Shown piece after piece: positions 17,658 to 26,371 of a DNA stretch of 64,000 bases. Made by a program: the position numbers and the translations under genes. The stretch's first letter is position 1, and every line of letters begins with the position of its first letter. The stretch comes from Rouxiella sp. WC2420 (GTDB taxonomy: Bacteria; Pseudomonadota; Gammaproteobacteria; Enterobacterales; Enterobacteriaceae), in the NCBI RefSeq assembly GCF_041200025.1, contig NZ_CP165628.1:4278001-4342000 (forward strand), in the 5' to 3' direction. The notes under the pieces are model-generated. The model was not told the DNA's origin. It did no database searches and saw nothing but the letters and a program-made list of their open reading frames with translations.

Positions 17658-18428
17658 TCAGATTTTCTTTGCCTCTATAAAGACTGTATCGGCCTGGAAA
17701 GTCCCATCGGCGAGAATGGAAAAATATTCTATTACCTCTTCGGAAGACACTTTTTGCAATTCACGAATGGCTATCACAAAATGCTCAGGCGTTTTCAGCC
17801 TGGCAACCCAGCTACTAAATTCCAGCTGTAATTTGCCGCTGCTCAGGGCTTCAATTCGTAATCCTGCGTCATTAAATTTTTGCAGCCATTCACCGGTAGA
17901 ATAATTTCTGACGTGAGAGGTATCACGCAATTTCTCGATGGTCTGTAAATGGACATCCAGAATCGGATGACCCGGCGAGGCGATGTCCATCATTATTACC
18001 TTACCGCCGGGCTTTAAAATGCGGCGAACTTCACGCAGCGCCTGGCCGACATCGTGCCAATGGTGAGCGGAATAGCGACTAATCACGATATCTGCACTTT
18101 CATCTTCAAATGGCAACGATTCGGCATAGCCTTGCTTTACTTCGATATTATTTAATTGCTTATCGACGGCAGCCTGCTTAACGACTGCCAGCATCTCGGC
18201 GGATAAATCATACGCCACTACTTTCTTCACCGCTTTCGCCGCGCTAAAACTGGCATGCCCTGCACCACATCCCAAATCAACCACCACTGCCTGCGGATAA
18301 GATGCCAGTATCGCCTCCAGCTTAATCAGGTCTGGCCCCTGCGCATGTACCGCGCTGGTTAAATAGTTACTGGCATTCGGGCTAAATTGCTGACTGACAC
18401 TTTCTGCATGGCTGTTTTTATTTTCCAT
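17658..18428 (-). CDS. yafE: Class-I SAM-dependent methyltransferase, YafE type
   Basis: A 256-residue methyltransferase. Motif I is VVDLGCGAGHASF, the acidic SAM-ribose residue lies in VVAYDLSAEM, and IVISRYSAHHWHDVGQALRE and RILKPGGKVIMMD follow. It is close to E. coli YafE along its length, a UbiE/Methyltransf_11 protein of unknown substrate. The ATG at 18428 has AAAGGAAA upstream; a start ten residues earlier is less supported. It is divergent from a helix-turn-helix regulator (start 18552), suggesting local regulation. Confidence 0.85.
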   Translation of the reverse strand: MENKNSHAESVSQQFSPNASNYLTSAVHAQGPDLIKLEAILASYPQAVVVDLGCGAGHASFSAAKAVKKVVAYDLSAEMLAVVKQAAVDKQLNNIEVKQGYAESLPFEDESADIVISRYSAHHWHDVGQALREVRRILKPGGKVIMMDIASPGHPILDVHLQTIEKLRDTSHVRNYSTGEWLQKFNDAGLRIEALSSGKLQLEFSSWVARLKTPEHFVIAIRELQKVSSEEVIEYFSILADGTFQADTVFIEAKKI

Positions 18429-18551
18429 TTCAAATTTCCTTTCTCTACGTGTGGGCAACAGAATTTAACTTTATACCGCGTTATATACGGGTACAATATG
18501 ACCATTTATACTGGTATGAGTTACCCCCCTGATAAATTAGCGAGTGTAATG

Positions 18552-19379
18552 ATGTCAACGATTGACCCGTTAACTGGCCCCAAGGCGTTGGGCGCATTTT
18601 TACGCGCGCATCGCGAAAGAACCACTCCGGAGATGGTGGGGCTGCCAAAGTCACCGCGCCGACGCACCAGCGGGTTACGCCGCGAGGAGCTGGCGCAGAT
18701 TAGTGGTATCAGCACCACTTGGTATACCTGGATCGAGCAAGGACGCGAAGTGTCTATCTCTGCCGCCACTCTGGGCCGTCTGGCACAAGCGCTGCGTTTG
18801 CAACCGGCAGAACAGGAGTATTTGTTTAGTCTGGCGGGGATTAAGGATCCTCAGGCCCGGGCGACAGGCGTGAATCCCGACGAATATCTGGCACAGTGTG
18901 TTCACCAGCTTGGCTGCCCGGGCTACCTGCTGGATAGCTGCTGGAATATGCTGGCGTGGAATATCCAGACCGAGCAACTGTTCCACGGCTGGCTGGAACA
19001 GGATCCGCAGCCTAACTTGCTACGTTTTATGTTTTTGCATCCACTTGCTCGCACGCTGCTGGTAAACTGGGATGCGCGAGCCAAGCGCATTGTCGCTGAG
19101 TTCCGCGCCGAAACCAGCCATTTTGCCCATTCAGAGGACATCCGCCAGCTGGTATTGAGTTTGCGAGATGAAAGCAGCGTATTTAATCAATGGTGGGCGC
19201 AGCAGGAAGTGCTGTCGCGTGAAGGCGGCGAACGGCGTTTTATGCATCCGATAAAAGGCGCGGTACGCTATCGCCAGCAAACGTTTTTCCCAGCCGGAAA
19301 TAATGAATTAAAATTGGTAATACTGGTGGAACAACCGTTTGATTTAGAAAAGAGTATTGGCTTACCGATGCCCGATTGA
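18552..19379 (+). CDS. XRE-family regulator with MmyB-like ligand domain
   Basis: A 275-residue protein. The N-terminal helix-turn-helix (RRRTSGLRREELAQISGIST then TWYTWIEQGR) is the typical opening of actinobacterial-type MmyB regulators. The remaining about 170 residues form the MmyB ligand-binding domain (YLLDSCWNMLAWN, LRFMFLHPLAR, then FMHPIKGAVRYRQQTF). Members bind small or fatty acyl-like ligands in some structures. The start is uncertain: ATG codons at 18549 and 18552 share a weak GCGAG site, and an open frame extends to 18387 over the yafE 5' end. Divergence from yafE suggests that gene as its target. Confidence 0.85.
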   Translation: MSTIDPLTGPKALGAFLRAHRERTTPEMVGLPKSPRRRTSGLRREELAQISGISTTWYTWIEQGREVSISAATLGRLAQALRLQPAEQEYLFSLAGIKDPQARATGVNPDEYLAQCVHQLGCPGYLLDSCWNMLAWNIQTEQLFHGWLEQDPQPNLLRFMFLHPLARTLLVNWDARAKRIVAEFRAETSHFAHSEDIRQLVLSLRDESSVFNQWWAQQEVLSREGGERRFMHPIKGAVRYRQQTFFPAGNNELKLVILVEQPFDLEKSIGLPMPD

Positions 19380-19446
19380 CTTTATCTGCTTGAATATGTG
19401 AGTCTAATTCTTACCCTGCGGGAATCGATCATCAGGAGATAATAAT

Positions 19447-20010
19447 ATGACAAGCCGTCTGATCTTTCGGGATGAGCATATTGAAATTCGCGTTCCTACC
19501 GAGCTTGAAGCGCCTCTGCATTTCGAGGCGATTCAGGCATCAGTCAAGGAAATCTCCGCTTGGGAGAGTTGGTGCGATACGGGCTATAGTCTCGAAGACA
19601 GCCGCACCTATCTGATTGAATCTTATGTTAAACGTCAGCGTGGACTGGAATACCGCTTCTGTCTGTTTGACGTTGCCAGCGGCAAAATAATTGGCTCTAT
19701 AGCGCTAAACCGTATCGTTCAAGAGTATAAAACTGCCAATATAGGCTACTGGATACGCAGCGATTTTACTGGCCGTTCGTTGGCGGTGACCGCCGTGCAG
19801 GCTATTTCTCGCTTTGCTTTTCAAGAGCTGGGCCTGACGCGATTGGAAATCGTGGCGTTGGCCAAAAATCAGCGCAGCCGTCGAGTTGCTGAAAAATCCG
19901 GTGCCTTTGACGAGGGCTGTCACCGCAATCGCCTTTACTATCAGGGAACGCCCGAGGATGCCTGGGTTTACTCGCTGATACCCGGCGATTTGCCGCAAAA
20001 GTTGGTCTAA
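19447..20010 (+). CDS. GNAT-family N-acetyltransferase (RimJ/RimL-like)
   Basis: A 187-residue acetyltransferase. IGSIALNRI and the acetyl-CoA region NIGYWIRSDFTGRSLAVTAV followed by ARRVAEK-type residues (RSRRVAEKSGAF) match RimJ/RimL-like ribosomal-protein acetyltransferases. The acceptor cannot be told from sequence. TCAGGAGAT precedes the start. It ends 33 bases before sseA on the same strand, so the two may be co-transcribed. Confidence 0.85.
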   Translation: MTSRLIFRDEHIEIRVPTELEAPLHFEAIQASVKEISAWESWCDTGYSLEDSRTYLIESYVKRQRGLEYRFCLFDVASGKIIGSIALNRIVQEYKTANIGYWIRSDFTGRSLAVTAVQAISRFAFQELGLTRLEIVALAKNQRSRRVAEKSGAFDEGCHRNRLYYQGTPEDAWVYSLIPGDLPQKLV

Positions 20011-20043
20011 CCCTAAACCCTTTTATCACAGGATCAGGAACTA

Positions 20044-20883
20044 ATGAGTTCATCTATCGTTTCAACCGACTGGCTGGCTTCTCATCTCGACGAGCCTGGT
20101 CTTATCGTTATCGACTGCCGTAAATCAAAACCTGGCATCACACCTCCCATTGATTTTTATGGTAAATATCAGGAAGCACACATTCCTGGAGCAATTTACG
20201 TCGAGGTCGATGATATTTCGGATTGCAGCACCGGCTTGCCGCATATGATGCCAAGCGCCGAAGCATTCACCCTATCAATGAGTGAGCGCGGTATCAGCAA
20301 TGACAGCACGATTATTTTGTATGACGAAGGTGACTTGTTCAGCGCACCACGTGTCTGGTGGATGCTGACCCGCTTTGGCGCAACTAACGTGCGAGTTCTC
20401 GACGGCGGCCTAAACGCCTGGGTAAAAGAACAGAAAATCACTGAAAGTGGCATAAACACCCTCGAACCAGCCTCTTTCCACGCGAAACTTGAGCGTGAAG
20501 TTATCGTCACTGCGGCGCAGGTTAAACAGTCGTTGGGCAAAACGCAGATTATCGATGCGCGTTCGCTGGGCCGATTTAAAGGCGAGCAGCCTGAACCGCG
20601 TCCGGGCCTGCACGGCGGCCATATTCCTGGCAGCCTATCGGTGCCGTTTACCGAACTGACGCAGGATGGCCAGATTAAATCGCCTCAGGCGCTAAAAGAA
20701 ACTTTCGATCGTCTGGGTGTGAATATCGCCGAGCCGACCATTGCCAGCTGTGGTTCTGGCGTTACCGCCGCCGCACTGCTGTTCGGCCTGCATCTTATTG
20801 GGTTCGAAGATGTGCTGATTTATGACGGTTCCTGGGCTGAATGGGGTGATATTAACGAAGATTACCCGATCGAAACTCAGTAA
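20044..20883 (+). CDS. sseA: 3-mercaptopyruvate sulfurtransferase
   Basis: A 279-residue tandem-rhodanese protein. The first domain has the CDYDxG-like YDEGDLFSAPRVWWML and the second ends in the catalytic loop Cys236-GSGVTA, the signature of 3-mercaptopyruvate rather than thiosulfate sulfurtransferases. Arginines in DCRKSKP and ARSLGRFKGE and PRPGLHGGHIPG fit substrate binding. It transfers sulfur from 3-mercaptopyruvate to thiols or cyanide. The closest E. coli counterpart is SseA. CACAGGATCAGGA precedes the ATG. Confidence 0.9.
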   Translation: MSSSIVSTDWLASHLDEPGLIVIDCRKSKPGITPPIDFYGKYQEAHIPGAIYVEVDDISDCSTGLPHMMPSAEAFTLSMSERGISNDSTIILYDEGDLFSAPRVWWMLTRFGATNVRVLDGGLNAWVKEQKITESGINTLEPASFHAKLEREVIVTAAQVKQSLGKTQIIDARSLGRFKGEQPEPRPGLHGGHIPGSLSVPFTELTQDGQIKSPQALKETFDRLGVNIAEPTIASCGSGVTAAALLFGLHLIGFEDVLIYDGSWAEWGDINEDYPIETQ

Positions 20884-21040
20884 TCGGTCAGCCTTTCCGC
20901 AACGGCTGTGATGACTTTCGCGCTTGCTGCCCACCGTGATGAAACTGCTGCAGTTTCAGATGAAGATTTAAGCGGTAAAGGCTCGCAGGATATTGTTATC
21001 TGGGGTAATAAAGGCGCAGAGCATGGCCTGATCGACAGGC
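20884..21040. other. Non-coding stretch between convergent sseA and agp
   Basis: No credible gene. A short plus-strand frame (20908-21171) runs through the agp terminator and has no ribosome site, so I reject it. Confidence 0.55.
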
Positions 21041-21068
21041 AAAAAAAAGCCCGCACAGAGGTACGGGC
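21041..21068 (-). terminator. Intrinsic terminator of agp
   Basis: On the minus strand GCCCG pairs with CGGGC around a ten-base loop and is followed by eight T residues. It lies about 130 bases beyond the agp stop codon. Confidence 0.85.
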
Positions 21069-21195
21069 AGAACAAACTGGTCTATCAGAGAGAGTCTTTC
21101 TTTATTTCTTCTGGGGTATCACTGGAACCAGTGTAGATCTAATTGCCCATAAGATTGTTATTAAAATGTAATAAAATAAGACCTCTTATGATTTA

Positions 21196-22503
21196 TTAGT
21201 TAACAACTTGGTTTTTTAAAGTTTCCTGCAACAATTGATTAAAGGTGTCAAATGAACAAAAACCTTTATTATCAATAGGACAGCCTGCAGATTGTAAAAC
21301 AGTTCTGTGCAGCGGCTGCTTTAAGCTATACGTGCTGTTGTTGCGAATTTGTTTCGCCGTTGGATAAACATACTCGATCTTAATCAGATCTTTATCCGTT
21401 TTCTTGTCATGCCAACGCTGGAAAACCACTGCTCCGGCGATTGGCGTGCGCTCATACTGGCCCGGCAGAGTGAAATCCTTAATCTTCAGCGCCGAGACAA
21501 AGGCTGCAATATTTGAATCGTGTCCAACCATCAGAGTCACACGAGCTTTCTGCCCAGCCTGCTGATCGGCAGTTTTCGCCTGCGACTTATCCAGCACGCC
21601 AGAGATAAATTGCAGCGTGGTGGCAGAAGTGTTTCTTCCCACTTGCGGCGAGCTAAACAGGGCTTTCTGCGCGGCATTCTTGAATTCTTCTACCTGACGC
21701 CATTGCTCTGGGGTTTTAACCTGCCCCCAGGCAACGTCCTTCTCTGGCAAGCCTTCATAGTATTGCAGCATGAAGGCATCACTGACGCCGCTACCTAAAC
21801 CTAGCGGACCAGAAATACCTGGCTCTTTACCCTGACTGAGCACCAGTTTTGAAGGCTGAGAGGCCAAATCGCAGACTTTATCCTGCTGGCAGGTTTTCCC
21901 GTTTTTATAATCGAGGATCTTTTCAATCAGCGCGTAATTGGCTTTCAGGCGCTTATTCATCCCATCTAGCCCACCTTCACCGGCAGACTTATTGGTTGCA
22001 TCGATCGCTGCCTGGTTAAATTGATCAGTAACTTCAGCGGTAACAATCGGGTTAAACACGGGGTCCATCTTGCCGACCTCGACGCGATTAACCACCGGAA
22101 GTTCACAGCCGGGAAACGCCCCGACCAGGAAATGCTTCGCGGTATCGATGGTCCGCGGCAGGCTGTTGGCATAGGTAAAGACTTCACCCGCCTGTGGACA
22201 TCCTTTGGCTGGCAACAGTTTGTTCTGCGCAAGCCACAGACGATAATACTGACCCACGTGCTCTTCGACCTTACCGCCCTTCGGCGTTAGCAGGCCACCT
22301 TCAGTGCTCCACACCGGCCAAGTGTGCGTGGTCGCGTTACCCAGCGCATTATTATAATTGGCCAAAGGAGCACGAATGCTATGACGGCTGAAGATAAGTA
22401 CCTGTTCCAGCTCGAGATTGTTTTCTGCCGCCATCACAGGCAGAGTGGATGAGATTACGCATGCCAGGGTAGTTAAAAGTGCAAGACGGGTCGATCTTTT
22501 CAC
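21196..22503 (-). CDS. agp: Glucose-1-phosphatase, periplasmic
   Basis: A 435-residue histidine acid phosphatase with a signal peptide (cleavage after PVMA, about residue 25). The catalytic RHxxRxP is Arg40-His41-SIRAP and the proton-donor pair is His328-Asp329 in VGHDSN. The long GNATTHTWPVWSTEGGLLTP region and overall length match E. coli Agp. It releases glucose from glucose-1-phosphate in the periplasm. The start is a GTG with AGGAG six bases upstream. The protein has cysteines consistent with periplasmic disulfides. Confidence 0.94.
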   Translation of the reverse strand: MKRSTRLALLTTLACVISSTLPVMAAENNLELEQVLIFSRHSIRAPLANYNNALGNATTHTWPVWSTEGGLLTPKGGKVEEHVGQYYRLWLAQNKLLPAKGCPQAGEVFTYANSLPRTIDTAKHFLVGAFPGCELPVVNRVEVGKMDPVFNPIVTAEVTDQFNQAAIDATNKSAGEGGLDGMNKRLKANYALIEKILDYKNGKTCQQDKVCDLASQPSKLVLSQGKEPGISGPLGLGSGVSDAFMLQYYEGLPEKDVAWGQVKTPEQWRQVEEFKNAAQKALFSSPQVGRNTSATTLQFISGVLDKSQAKTADQQAGQKARVTLMVGHDSNIAAFVSALKIKDFTLPGQYERTPIAGAVVFQRWHDKKTDKDLIKIEYVYPTAKQIRNNSTYSLKQPLHRTVLQSAGCPIDNKGFCSFDTFNQLLQETLKNQVVN

Positions 22504-22643
22504 ATGATTCTCCTGATGTTATAAATGACTTCTCATGTTTATAACGGGTTAAAGCTAAGTAAAACAAGGAAAATCAAGCATAAGGGATCAGGCTGTGGCA
22601 GAGAGGGATCTAGCTCACAGCGCTGTATTAACAGAAGACATGA

Positions 22644-23252
22644 TCAAAAATCGAATCGTAGCCACGCAAAGAACACGTTGCCGTTATTATAGGTTCCCGG
22701 AATATAGGTCGCCTGTAAGGTCAAACGCTCATAGCCGATTGAGGCAAGCGGCAGCACCAGCGGTATCGGAATATAATTATAATTATTCCTCGCGGTAACC
22801 GCAGCTGTATATCCCAGACCTAATTTAAATCCCTGATCCTGTAACGGTCGCCAGATTTTCTCATAACCGTAACCGCCAATCGGCTCCCATTTATTGAAAG
22901 AGTCTTTAAACGCCATAATATAAAGGCCATGCCAGTCGCCTTTCTCGTCGTAGCGAGAAATACCGTAGCCTGCGCCCCACGGCCGCTCATTATAGTTGTC
23001 TGTATGAGCACGATCGTAGGTCAATCGGTTATGCCAGGTAATGACTGGCAAATACAGGTCGTGCCGTTGCGGCGCACTCCAGGTAGTGGAGACATCATTT
23101 TTCCATGATGACCACCAGCCGCTGAATCCGGAGGGTTGTTCAATAGAGTTCTCGGATGTGACACCGGGTAGGGAATTTTCTGCCAATACCGGAGATGCGA
23201 GCAGGCAAAGCCCAATAATCAGAGCCAGAGGTGTTTTTCTAAAGTTACGCAT
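22644..23252 (-). CDS. pagP: Lipid A palmitoyltransferase PagP
   Basis: A 202-residue outer-membrane beta-barrel enzyme. A signal peptide ends at VLA (residue 24). Catalytic residues known for PagP are visible: His74 in TWHNR, Asp117 and Ser118 in [11 protein letters not shown]. The closing [19 protein letters not shown] is the family C-terminus ending in the barrel-sorting Phe. It transfers palmitate from phospholipid to lipid A, a PhoPQ-linked surface modification in several enterobacteria. A possible PhoP-like direct repeat lies upstream at 23325-23341. Confidence 0.95.
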   Translation of the reverse strand: MRNFRKTPLALIIGLCLLASPVLAENSLPGVTSENSIEQPSGFSGWWSSWKNDVSTTWSAPQRHDLYLPVITWHNRLTYDRAHTDNYNERPWGAGYGISRYDEKGDWHGLYIMAFKDSFNKWEPIGGYGYEKIWRPLQDQGFKLGLGYTAAVTARNNYNYIPIPLVLPLASIGYERLTLQATYIPGTYNNGNVFFAWLRFDF

Positions 23253-23324
23253 AAAACAGTCTTCTTTATATTTAGTAAAATAATTTCGATGAGCAATAAT
23301 AACGCAACTTTCGTTATGAAATAT

Positions 23325-23341
23325 TAAACGTCGGCTTAATA
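23325..23341 (-). promoter_or_regulatory. Possible PhoP box upstream of pagP
   Basis: On the minus strand TATTAA and CGTTTA stand 11 bases apart, matching the PhoP repeat (TGTTTA, five bases, TGTTTA) at 4/6 and 5/6 positions. pagP is PhoP-controlled in relatives. The match is modest and the -10 element is not obvious. Confidence 0.25.
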
Positions 23342-23520
23342 AAGAAAACCTTTTAAATAAGTAATTGATATGGAAGACTTTAATGGGGAGGTAATTAAGG
23401 AAATTAATAATAAATTAAGGTGAAATGCCTTAAAAATACAGGTCGCTTAACATTTAAAAAAATCAACCCTAATGAAGCCGAGAATAGGAATCTTATTAAT
23501 TAATATTATTTCACATTAAT

Positions 23521-24288
23521 TTATTCGGCCAGAGTCATATTCCCCTTACGGCGATTACCCATGCGAGAAAAACACCACAGCGGGAAAGGCAAGGTAGTGA
23601 TCAGTAATATCCACATGAGTGTGTATACAGAGTTAACGCCGTCATTCTGTAGGTTGATAAACAGTTTTACCGGGATGCCCTGTGGGAAATAGCAGAACAC
23701 CATCACAATACCAAATTCGCCGATCACTCTGACCCAGGCGATCGCCAATCCGGTGGCTAACCCTCTGCCAGCAATAGGCAATGTGAGTTTAGTCAGAATA
23801 TTCCAGCGCGAGGCACCCAGCGTTTTGCCGGCTTCTTCAACATCTGCCGGGACGCCTTCAAACGCAGCGCGGGCCGACATCACAAAATACGGCAATGCCC
23901 CATAGACCTGCGCCAACACAAAAGCGCCCGCGTTATTGGTCAGCGACACACCAATACGGGAAAGCCCCTCGCCAACACTGCCATAAGGTCCATAAACTGA
24001 GACCAGCAAGATGCCCATCGCCAGTGGCGGAGTGAGCAGAGGCACCATGACGGCAACCTCAACCCACGAACGCCAGCGGCTCTGGCTACGCGCCATCCAC
24101 AAGGCCAGCGGAATGCCCAAAATGATGATAATCGGGATGGAAACCGCACTCAGCCCCAATGAAATGCTGACCGAATGCCAGTCACCATAGGCGAGATGGA
24201 AACCTCGCCATGGTGTAATGGAAATAAGCGTGATAAATGGAATAGCTAATAGGGCAAGGGCCGGAATGGCCAGCCACAGACTGATCAT
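23521..24288 (-). CDS. ABC transporter permease (molybdate/tungstate-type, ModB-like)
   Basis: A 255-residue inner-membrane permease with about six helices. The EAA loop that contacts the ATPase is readable as EEAGKTLGASRWNILTKLTL, followed by PIAGRGLATG. Similarity is to ModB/WtpB/CysU-type permeases. It lies 31 bases downstream of its substrate-binding protein on the same strand. No ATP-binding subunit is present on either side, so it must use an ATPase encoded elsewhere or be incomplete as a system. Confidence 0.85.
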   Translation of the reverse strand: MISLWLAIPALALLAIPFITLISITPWRGFHLAYGDWHSVSISLGLSAVSIPIIIILGIPLALWMARSQSRWRSWVEVAVMVPLLTPPLAMGILLVSVYGPYGSVGEGLSRIGVSLTNNAGAFVLAQVYGALPYFVMSARAAFEGVPADVEEAGKTLGASRWNILTKLTLPIAGRGLATGLAIAWVRVIGEFGIVMVFCYFPQGIPVKLFINLQNDGVNSVYTLMWILLITTLPFPLWCFSRMGNRRKGNMTLAE

Positions 24289-24319
24289 CCGGCGTTACCT
24301 TATGTTTAGGCTGTTTTGC

Positions 24320-25276
24320 TTAGTAATCATGGCCCTTGGGTTTGTCGTAGCCATTTTCCCGGAATATTTTCTGCCCTTCGGCGCTCTTCATAAACGAGAT
24401 AAACTCTTTCGCGGCCGCAGGGTTAGGGGCATTTTTCAACACCGCAGCATAGAACACCAGCGGTTGAGTATGCAGTGTTTTATCTTTGCCCGCGCTGTCT
24501 TTGATGGTGAAGCTTACCGTATCGTACCACTGCGCCGACATGTCCGGGTTACTGAGGTTAATTTCATCCGGCAACACGATATAAGGCAGTTTAGCGGAAC
24601 GGGTGGCACTTTCGTAGCCCGAAGCAGCATCGACCTGCCCTGCCTCAAGACGCGTCAGCAAGCCCCCTTCAGCCAAAACTTGCTGAGGATTGGTCGTCTC
24701 GCCCAGCACTTTTTTGGTCAAGCCCGGCTGATGATAGTACTTTTCGGCCAGCATCATGGTGAAAATAATATTTTGACCCTGCGGATCGGTCGCCGGGTCG
24801 GTGCGACCAAAATGCAGGCCCGGCGTTTGCAGCACTTTCCACCAAGGTGCAGCCCCGGCTTTGTTATCTTTAATAGCCTCGAACTGCTGCGCAAATTTCC
24901 CTTTTGGGTTATAGGCGATCACCATGCGCGTGCTGGCAACCGGCATCGAAGTATCGACCAAACCAGCCTTCTTCAAGACCTCAATCGGGCCGGGTGTAAT
25001 AGAAACAAATACGTCAGCGACCACTTTTTTTGAAGCCAGCAGATTCGCCATTCCGTAAGCCCCTTGACCTTGGCCCTGGTAATTAAGGTTATGCTGTTTG
25101 GCGAAGGTAGGCCCCAGATATTTATCCATCACCACGCCCATCGAACCGGCATAAGTGACGTTAATATTATCCGCCGCAACAGCCGATGCGCTACCCAGAA
25201 TGAGTGAGGCTAATAACAGCCCGGAACCGAGATTCTTTAATTTCTTATTGGATTTTTTTTTCGAGAATTCACGCAC
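24320..25276 (-). CDS. ABC transporter periplasmic substrate-binding protein (WtpA/ModA-like)
   Basis: A 318-residue binding protein starting at a GTG. It has a lysine-rich n-region and signal peptide (LLLASLILGSASAVAA, cleavage before DN). The mature start, INVTYAGSMGVVMDK, and GQGQGAYGMANLLASKKVVADVFVSI resemble the tungstate/molybdate WtpA-TupA group, as does GRTDPATDPQGQ further on. It delivers an oxyanion or similar small ligand to the permease encoded next. The ligand is inferred from family only. No ATPase gene is linked. Confidence 0.82.
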   Translation of the reverse strand: MREFSKKKSNKKLKNLGSGLLLASLILGSASAVAADNINVTYAGSMGVVMDKYLGPTFAKQHNLNYQGQGQGAYGMANLLASKKVVADVFVSITPGPIEVLKKAGLVDTSMPVASTRMVIAYNPKGKFAQQFEAIKDNKAGAAPWWKVLQTPGLHFGRTDPATDPQGQNIIFTMMLAEKYYHQPGLTKKVLGETTNPQQVLAEGGLLTRLEAGQVDAASGYESATRSAKLPYIVLPDEINLSNPDMSAQWYDTVSFTIKDSAGKDKTLHTQPLVFYAAVLKNAPNPAAAKEFISFMKSAEGQKIFRENGYDKPKGHDY

Positions 25277-25436
25277 GATTAGCCACCGTTATGTAGGTTG
25301 ATGCATAACGATAGGGTTTGGTATGACAGAAATCAAGCAACATTTTTGAGCGATAATTGATATTAAATTTTTACCATGGGGAATATTTTACTCGCTCTAA
25401 ATTTTAATAGCCGAATCAATTAAAGCGAGGATTATC

Positions 25437-26351
25437 ATGCAAATATCTTTTGAAAACGCTATAAGATGCATCTTCGTATTGCCTGCAATTTCATCTGTAT
25501 TGACCGCACCCGTTTTTTCTGCGACCAAACACCTCAGTGCAATCAAGAATAATGCGCTTGTTCCATCTTCGATGGATAATGTCATTCATCTGGAGAACAA
25601 AATCAGCGAGCTGCTTGAGTCCCATGATTTTTCATTTTTAAATCATCAAGAATATGACGGGAATAAATCCAGACGAGGTATTTCGCCAAATAAAATAAAA
25701 TATCAGGGTCAACGCGAATGCCTAAAAAAAGTCATTAACGACCTGTATTCACTGGACGAAATTATCAAACCTCAAATATTTGAGAGCGAAACCTGCAGCC
25801 ATATGGCCGAGATAAATAGCGCCGCCGAGAATAAACTGTCAATCAAACTCGCCGAGATTTCTCCCACCAGCTGCCTGAAGTTCTGTGAAGAAACAAACAG
25901 GCAACTTAATGAGAATTTGGACAATCTGGGCTTTCGCGAGGGTCATCTAAATTTCGAACTTCGGACGCTGGAAAATAATCTGCCTATTGCTGACGACGCC
26001 GAGCAGGTTCGCAACATTATTGACGGCAAACTGGCGGTAGTGCAAAAAACGCGTGACGAGATTTATCAACTTCAGGACGAGTGTGATTCAGTGCTGGATA
26101 AAGAAGCGAAAAATATTGCCAGTTCAACTCTTAAAAAAAATCGCTTCAATAACGATTGCCGACCTCTGTTTAATAGCGATATTAAATATCCGACCTTTCC
26201 TGCGTTGGCAGATACTGCCTATGACGGAGTAAGTATGCATCGCGGCAACCTGATCGGCACCTGTCGCGAAATGCTAATCGAGCATATCGAGTTGGCCAAT
26301 ACGGAAATTTGGCAAAAAAAATCCACAGACCGAAGTACTGTGGATTTTTAG
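25437..26351 (+). CDS. Unknown exported, cysteine-containing helical protein
   Basis: I do not recognise this 304-residue protein. The N-terminus has a hydrophobic stretch (CIFVLPAISSVLTAPVFSA) compatible with a signal peptide cleaved near residue 29. The mature part is charged, mostly helical with coiled-coil-like stretches (about residues 155-225), and holds seven further cysteines, several in pairs such as SCLKFC and DECDS, suggesting disulfides in the periplasm. GCGAGG precedes the ATG. Codon use is AT-rich compared with purL next door. The last codons lie inside an intrinsic terminator stem. It is divergent from the ABC binding protein. Confidence 0.6.
   Translation: MQISFENAIRCIFVLPAISSVLTAPVFSATKHLSAIKNNALVPSSMDNVIHLENKISELLESHDFSFLNHQEYDGNKSRRGISPNKIKYQGQRECLKKVINDLYSLDEIIKPQIFESETCSHMAEINSAAENKLSIKLAEISPTSCLKFCEETNRQLNENLDNLGFREGHLNFELRTLENNLPIADDAEQVRNIIDGKLAVVQKTRDEIYQLQDECDSVLDKEAKNIASSTLKKNRFNNDCRPLFNSDIKYPTFPALADTAYDGVSMHRGNLIGTCREMLIEHIELANTEIWQKKSTDRSTVDF
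26317..26349. terminator. Bidirectional terminator between the unknown exported protein gene and purL
   Basis: AAAAATCCACAG pairs perfectly with CTGTGGATTTTT over a nine-base loop. T tracts on both strands serve the plus-strand unknown gene and minus-strand purL. It overlaps the 3' codons of the unknown gene. Confidence 0.9.
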
Positions 26352-26371
26352 AGTCAGCCTGAGGGCATTAA

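Noticed and set aside
20908-21171. 87-codon plus-strand frame after sseA
   Set aside because: No ribosome site, runs through the agp terminator and has low-complexity composition.
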